Source: Lusitaniella coriacea LEGE 07157 (lineage in GTDB: Bacteria > Cyanobacteriota > Cyanobacteriia > Cyanobacteriales > Spirulinaceae). Taken from it: a stretch of 64,000 nucleotides of DNA. Both the position numbers and the translations under genes were made by a program. The DNA lies in assembly GCF_015207425.1 (NCBI RefSeq), contig NZ_JADEWZ010000024.1:20081-84080 (forward strand). The letters are read 5' to 3'. Shown one piece after another: positions 61,010 to 64,000 of this stretch; position 1 is the stretch's first letter; each line of letters opens with the position of its first letter. Under the pieces are notes generated by a model. It had not been told where the DNA came from, did not search any database, and saw only the letters and a program-made list of their open reading frames with translations.

Positions 61010-61978
61010 GTGAAATACATAAAGCTCGTATCCGATAGGGTCAAAACAGTATGGGTGAAGGTTAAACCGCCTCGAACTTATTCTTGGCAAACGCTAATCC
61101 TTGCCAGCTTTGTATCGGCTTTAATTGTTATTATCTGTCAACTATTCTTTGAGGAGTTAGAACTTTTCCAGAATATTGTCAGCGCGATCGGTCAAATCCT
61201 TTTGATTGCTGGCATTTATTGGCTCGGTATAGAAAAATCTTGTGTTTTGACTCCTTGGATTACAGGCGCGCTGATTTGTCTATTTGCTTTTAGTCACTTT
61301 AACGAACAGGGGAATTTGCTGACGATTCCTGAGATGGCGCTTGTTGCTTTTCCTGTTGTTTCTGCAATTATTGCGATCTTACCCAGTTTTTTTGACGATC
61401 GATTAAATGTAAAATTTCCAAGCTATGCTGAATTCATCAAGATTATAATTCTTTTTTTCAGCCAAGTTCTGGTTGCTTGTTGGTTGCAATTTTATTTAGT
61501 CGTTCAAGGGTGGTTTCAAGATTATCCTTCTCTTTTATCTGATGAAATTAATCGCAGTGTTTTTGTGGTTAATGTTGACCCTAGAAAAGAAACTGCTCCG
61601 AAAGGAATCGATATTCTCAATGCAATTGGTATGAGTTTGCAGCAAGAATTAAACGAGCTTCCTTGGGAGGAGTTAGAGAAATGGATGACGGAATCTAAGC
61701 TAGAGTCCAAAATTGAATCGATTCGACAAGCAGTGAGCGAGGAAACCTCCTCTGTAATGGAAAAAGAGTTATGGCAGATTGATGAAAATGCGGTCACAAA
61801 TAACTCTGGATATACGCTTCACTTGAAGGCAATTTGGAACGGTCCTCAATCTCGTCCGAGTTTATTGAGTCTTATGAATTGCGAGAAAAAATGCAATCTG
61901 GAAAAAGGCTATAATCGAGGTCAAGAAGTCGTACAGATCGATTGCGAACCCGCACGAAAAATTATTCGCAAGAACTGA
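61010..61978 (+). CDS. fraD: Filament integrity protein FraD
   Basis: This 322-residue protein has about five N-terminal spans and an extracytoplasmic C-terminal domain of about 170 residues. The block CWLQFYLVVQGWFQDYPSLL, PRTYSWQTL near the start and the C-terminal HLKAIWNGPQSRPS match FraD as I know it. In Anabaena FraD is a core part of the septal junction plug, and fraC-fraD form one operon, as here. A GTG at 61010 is the start, with AGGAGA at 60995-61000. A coiled stretch (about 225-250) precedes the periplasmic part. Confidence 0.82.
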   Translation: MKYIKLVSDRVKTVWVKVKPPRTYSWQTLILASFVSALIVIICQLFFEELELFQNIVSAIGQILLIAGIYWLGIEKSCVLTPWITGALICLFAFSHFNEQGNLLTIPEMALVAFPVVSAIIAILPSFFDDRLNVKFPSYAEFIKIIILFFSQVLVACWLQFYLVVQGWFQDYPSLLSDEINRSVFVVNVDPRKETAPKGIDILNAIGMSLQQELNELPWEELEKWMTESKLESKIESIRQAVSEETSSVMEKELWQIDENAVTNNSGYTLHLKAIWNGPQSRPSLLSLMNCEKKCNLEKGYNRGQEVVQIDCEPARKIIRKN

Positions 61979-61994
61979 CTGCTTGGAACCCGTC

Positions 61995-62016
61995 AGATAG
62001 AATCCGGTTGAATGCC
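61995..62016. repeat. Fragment of the dispersed repeat, copy 3
   Basis: AGATAGAATCCGGTTGAATGCC is a diverged copy of the left end of the repeat at 23411 and 48738. Only about 22 bp are kept. Confidence 0.4.
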
Positions 62017-62030
62017 TACGATTTTAAACT

Positions 62031-64000
62031 CTAAACCCCATTATTTCGTACTGTTCTGACTGCGGCATCGGCATTGACCAATCCACTGCCAAAAAAGTAC
62101 GCTTTGGGGGACGCGATCGCGTCCGAACCGTGGGTATTGTAGCGTTTAGTTTCTTCTGAGGTTAATTTGAGTCCTTCGTAACTGGAAGTTTCTTTGAGAA
62201 TGGTCACTAAACGATCGCGCGTCAGGGTTCTTGAGGGGTCTTCTCCTTTCATCAACGCGATTACACCCGCCACCACAGGAGAGGAAAAAGAAGTTCCCGT
62301 CGTCCAGCGATAGCGTCCCCGTTCGTCGAGATTGGGTCCCCAGGATTCGGGGGAGGTAATGGGGAGAATATTTTCCCAAAATTGTTCCGATCCCGTTCCC
62401 CCAGTGGTGAGAATTTTCCCCAATGGTTGCGGTTCGGAGCGATCGCCACCCGGTGCAACCACGGTTAGGGCTTGTCCGTCGGGCGCGGTGAAGCCAAAAT
62501 TGCTGTAGGATGCGCGATTGCCTTGGATATTGGTTGCACCCACGGCAACAACGCCGGGAATTGCCGCTGGGAAACCAAGGGAACCGCGATCTTGATTGCC
62601 TGCGGAGGCGACGATCACGAGTTTGGGGTTGTCTTGTAGAACCTCAGAAATGAGTTCGATTTCTCCTTGAGCGGGAAGGCTGGAGCCTAAACTGATATTA
62701 ATAATATCTACACCTCTGGCAGCCGAGTACGCGATCGCCTCCAAATAAGCACTAAGGGAAAAACTGTTGTGCGTTCCCATGACCCGCGCGGGTAAAATTT
62801 TCGCCTTGGGAGCAACGCCAATGGCTCCCATCGCGCCTTGGGGACGTGCGGCAACCACCCCCGCCACCATCGTGCCGTGAAACTCCCCTGCAACAGCATT
62901 CGCGAGCTTAGAACGAGCAATTTTGGTTATTTCGGTCTTGGAGAGGTTGGGGTTCTTGGCGGCAATTCCTTCGAGGGTTCCGGGGTAGAATTCGCGTATT
63001 TCTTCATCGGAGAGCAAAAAGGCATCTTCAAATTGCGCGCCGACAATTTTGAATTCTTCAGCACTCACGCGCGTATCGGGATCGTCTTCAACAAAATCCC
63101 AACCATTCACTTCCCCTGGCAACGCATCGGTCATCGTTCCCGTTTTATAAAGGTTTCCTATCAAATCCGGATGATCCCATTGAATCCAACTGTCGATGAC
63201 TGCAACAATAACTCCTTCGCCTTGACTGCTGTGCTGCCAAGCTTCTGTGGCACGAATATCCGTGCGCGGTTGTTCGGGGTTGCGAGAAACGCTGGTACTT
63301 TGCAAGCATTTCCCCACATAATCTTGCAGTGGTTCGGAATTGGCGGCACGTTGTTTCAAACATTCCGTCAGCATTGTGCTGTCAAGATGCCATTGCATGG
63401 GAAGAAATTCTGAGGTGGCAATGGGGGGATTGGCTTTAGTGGTGTAGTCGGGAAAGTCGCGATCCGCGAGGGTTTGGATGAAATTTGGGGTTGCGGATTG
63501 AATTTGGTTGACGCTGCTGAGTTCGCGGGTCACGCCAAGAATGCCGAGTCCGGTTGCGGTGGTGGAACGAACGAGATAGCGATTTTGGGTGAAGCGTAAC
63601 GGCTTGATGATTTCGAGGTTATGCTCTGTGAGGATGGCTTGTTGTTGGGTGGGGGAAAGATCGGGTTGGAAGTTGAGGATAATTTCGTTGGGTAAAACGA
63701 TCGCGCGTTCTTCGGAAGGGGAGGTTAGGACGGGGAGGGTGGTTTGTACGTAAGGTTGCGCTTCGATGCGTTCTTGCGCTTCGGTTGCCGTTCCGGAGAG
63801 TAAATTCACTAAGGCGTAGTCTTTTCCCAAGGGATTTACAGCGACGGAAAATCCAGAACTGACTTCGGCGGAACCTCGCGTTGCACCGCGACGGGTTTTT
63901 TCTTCGGTTTGCAGATCCTGCTGCAATTGCAAGTATAAGGGGGTGTCGTTAAAACTTTCTCTCGCACCGCTTCGCGTTGCACCACTGCGGGTGGGAGGGG
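62031..64000 (-). CDS. Subtilisin-like (S8) serine protease, 5' end outside the window
   Basis: The frame is open from 62031 to the right edge, so the N-terminus lies beyond 64000; at least 655 residues are visible. The catalytic triad is Asp in VIVAVIDSWIQWDHPD, His in GEFHGTMVAGVVAAR and Ser in WTTGTSFSSPVVAGVIAL, with the oxyanion Asn in VIVASAGNQDRGS. A pro-region-like part (about 1-150) precedes the catalytic domain. The visible start contains two similar units (TRSGATRSGARES, TRRGATRGSAEV). It is likely exported, but the signal peptide would be outside the window. Confidence 0.9.
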   Translation of the reverse strand, partial: PPTRSGATRSGARESFNDTPLYLQLQQDLQTEEKTRRGATRGSAEVSSGFSVAVNPLGKDYALVNLLSGTATEAQERIEAQPYVQTTLPVLTSPSEERAIVLPNEIILNFQPDLSPTQQQAILTEHNLEIIKPLRFTQNRYLVRSTTATGLGILGVTRELSSVNQIQSATPNFIQTLADRDFPDYTTKANPPIATSEFLPMQWHLDSTMLTECLKQRAANSEPLQDYVGKCLQSTSVSRNPEQPRTDIRATEAWQHSSQGEGVIVAVIDSWIQWDHPDLIGNLYKTGTMTDALPGEVNGWDFVEDDPDTRVSAEEFKIVGAQFEDAFLLSDEEIREFYPGTLEGIAAKNPNLSKTEITKIARSKLANAVAGEFHGTMVAGVVAARPQGAMGAIGVAPKAKILPARVMGTHNSFSLSAYLEAIAYSAARGVDIINISLGSSLPAQGEIELISEVLQDNPKLVIVASAGNQDRGSLGFPAAIPGVVAVGATNIQGNRASYSNFGFTAPDGQALTVVAPGGDRSEPQPLGKILTTGGTGSEQFWENILPITSPESWGPNLDERGRYRWTTGTSFSSPVVAGVIALMKGEDPSRTLTRDRLVTILKETSSYEGLKLTSEETKRYNTHGSDAIASPKAYFFGSGLVNADAAVRTVRNNGV

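Overview
The window is chromosomal DNA of a filamentous cyanobacterium. Four things point there: very many copies of the HIP1 octamer GCGATCGC, usually extended to CGCGATCGCG; the cyanobacterial families DUF2232, UPF0284/CobT and the carotenoid glycosyltransferase CruG; a cyanobacterial type sigma-70 factor; and a fraC-fraD pair (septal junction / filament integrity), which implies a multicellular filament. Nothing here shows whether it makes heterocysts, and the genus cannot be named from the sequence. No rRNA or tRNA gene was found.

Layout. 1-6.2 kb: two tandem paralogous NarL-type sensor kinases (the second cut by the window edge) with a repeated ATGACTTT operator-like array, a PEP-CTERM-tagged beta-lactamase-like hydrolase, a methyltransferase and small accessory proteins. 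6.2-16.6 kb: gdhA behind an NtcA-type box, a pentapeptide repeat protein, an SGNH hydrolase, RNase HI and a 1178-residue TPR protein with a catalytically dead CHAT domain, then a Uma2 nuclease. 16.6-27 kb: map, an Hsp70-like ATPase with a coiled-coil partner, a Crp/Fnr regulator with a DUF2232 protein, CobT-like protein, a Tat lipoprotein and an FMN reductase. 27-30 kb: a small orphan CRISPR array (no cas genes in the window) ending in a terminator and decayed repeats, cruG, and a three-gene cassette led by a ribbon-helix-helix protein. 30-39.3 kb: transaldolase-like enzyme, DegT aminotransferase, PriA, a group 2 sigma factor, a GNAT enzyme and a GH57 glucan enzyme. 39.6-42.4 kb: a MotA/TolQ/ExbB-like channel with a long coiled tail plus two paralogous single-span partners, one of which lacks the membrane aspartate. 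42.7-50.7 kb: NlpC/P60 peptidase, a tnpB-only IS element, a membrane WD40 protein, a DoxX-like protein, a wrecked vapBC locus and murF. 51-64 kb: a conserved unknown, a class A beta-lactamase-like membrane protein, cytosine deaminase-like amidohydrolase, second Uma2 nuclease, retropepsin-like protein, MoeB-rhodanese, a cysteine-containing secreted protein, fraC-fraD and a subtilase that runs off the right edge.

Most genes are single housekeeping or accessory units. The clear functional sets are fraC-fraD, the Hsp70-like/coiled-coil pair, Crp/DUF2232, the channel trio at 39.6-42.4 kb and the RHH cassette at 28.9-29.8 kb. The best candidate for an undescribed system is the channel trio. Intergenic DNA is full of dispersed cyanobacterial repeats, some of which have inserted in frame into genes.
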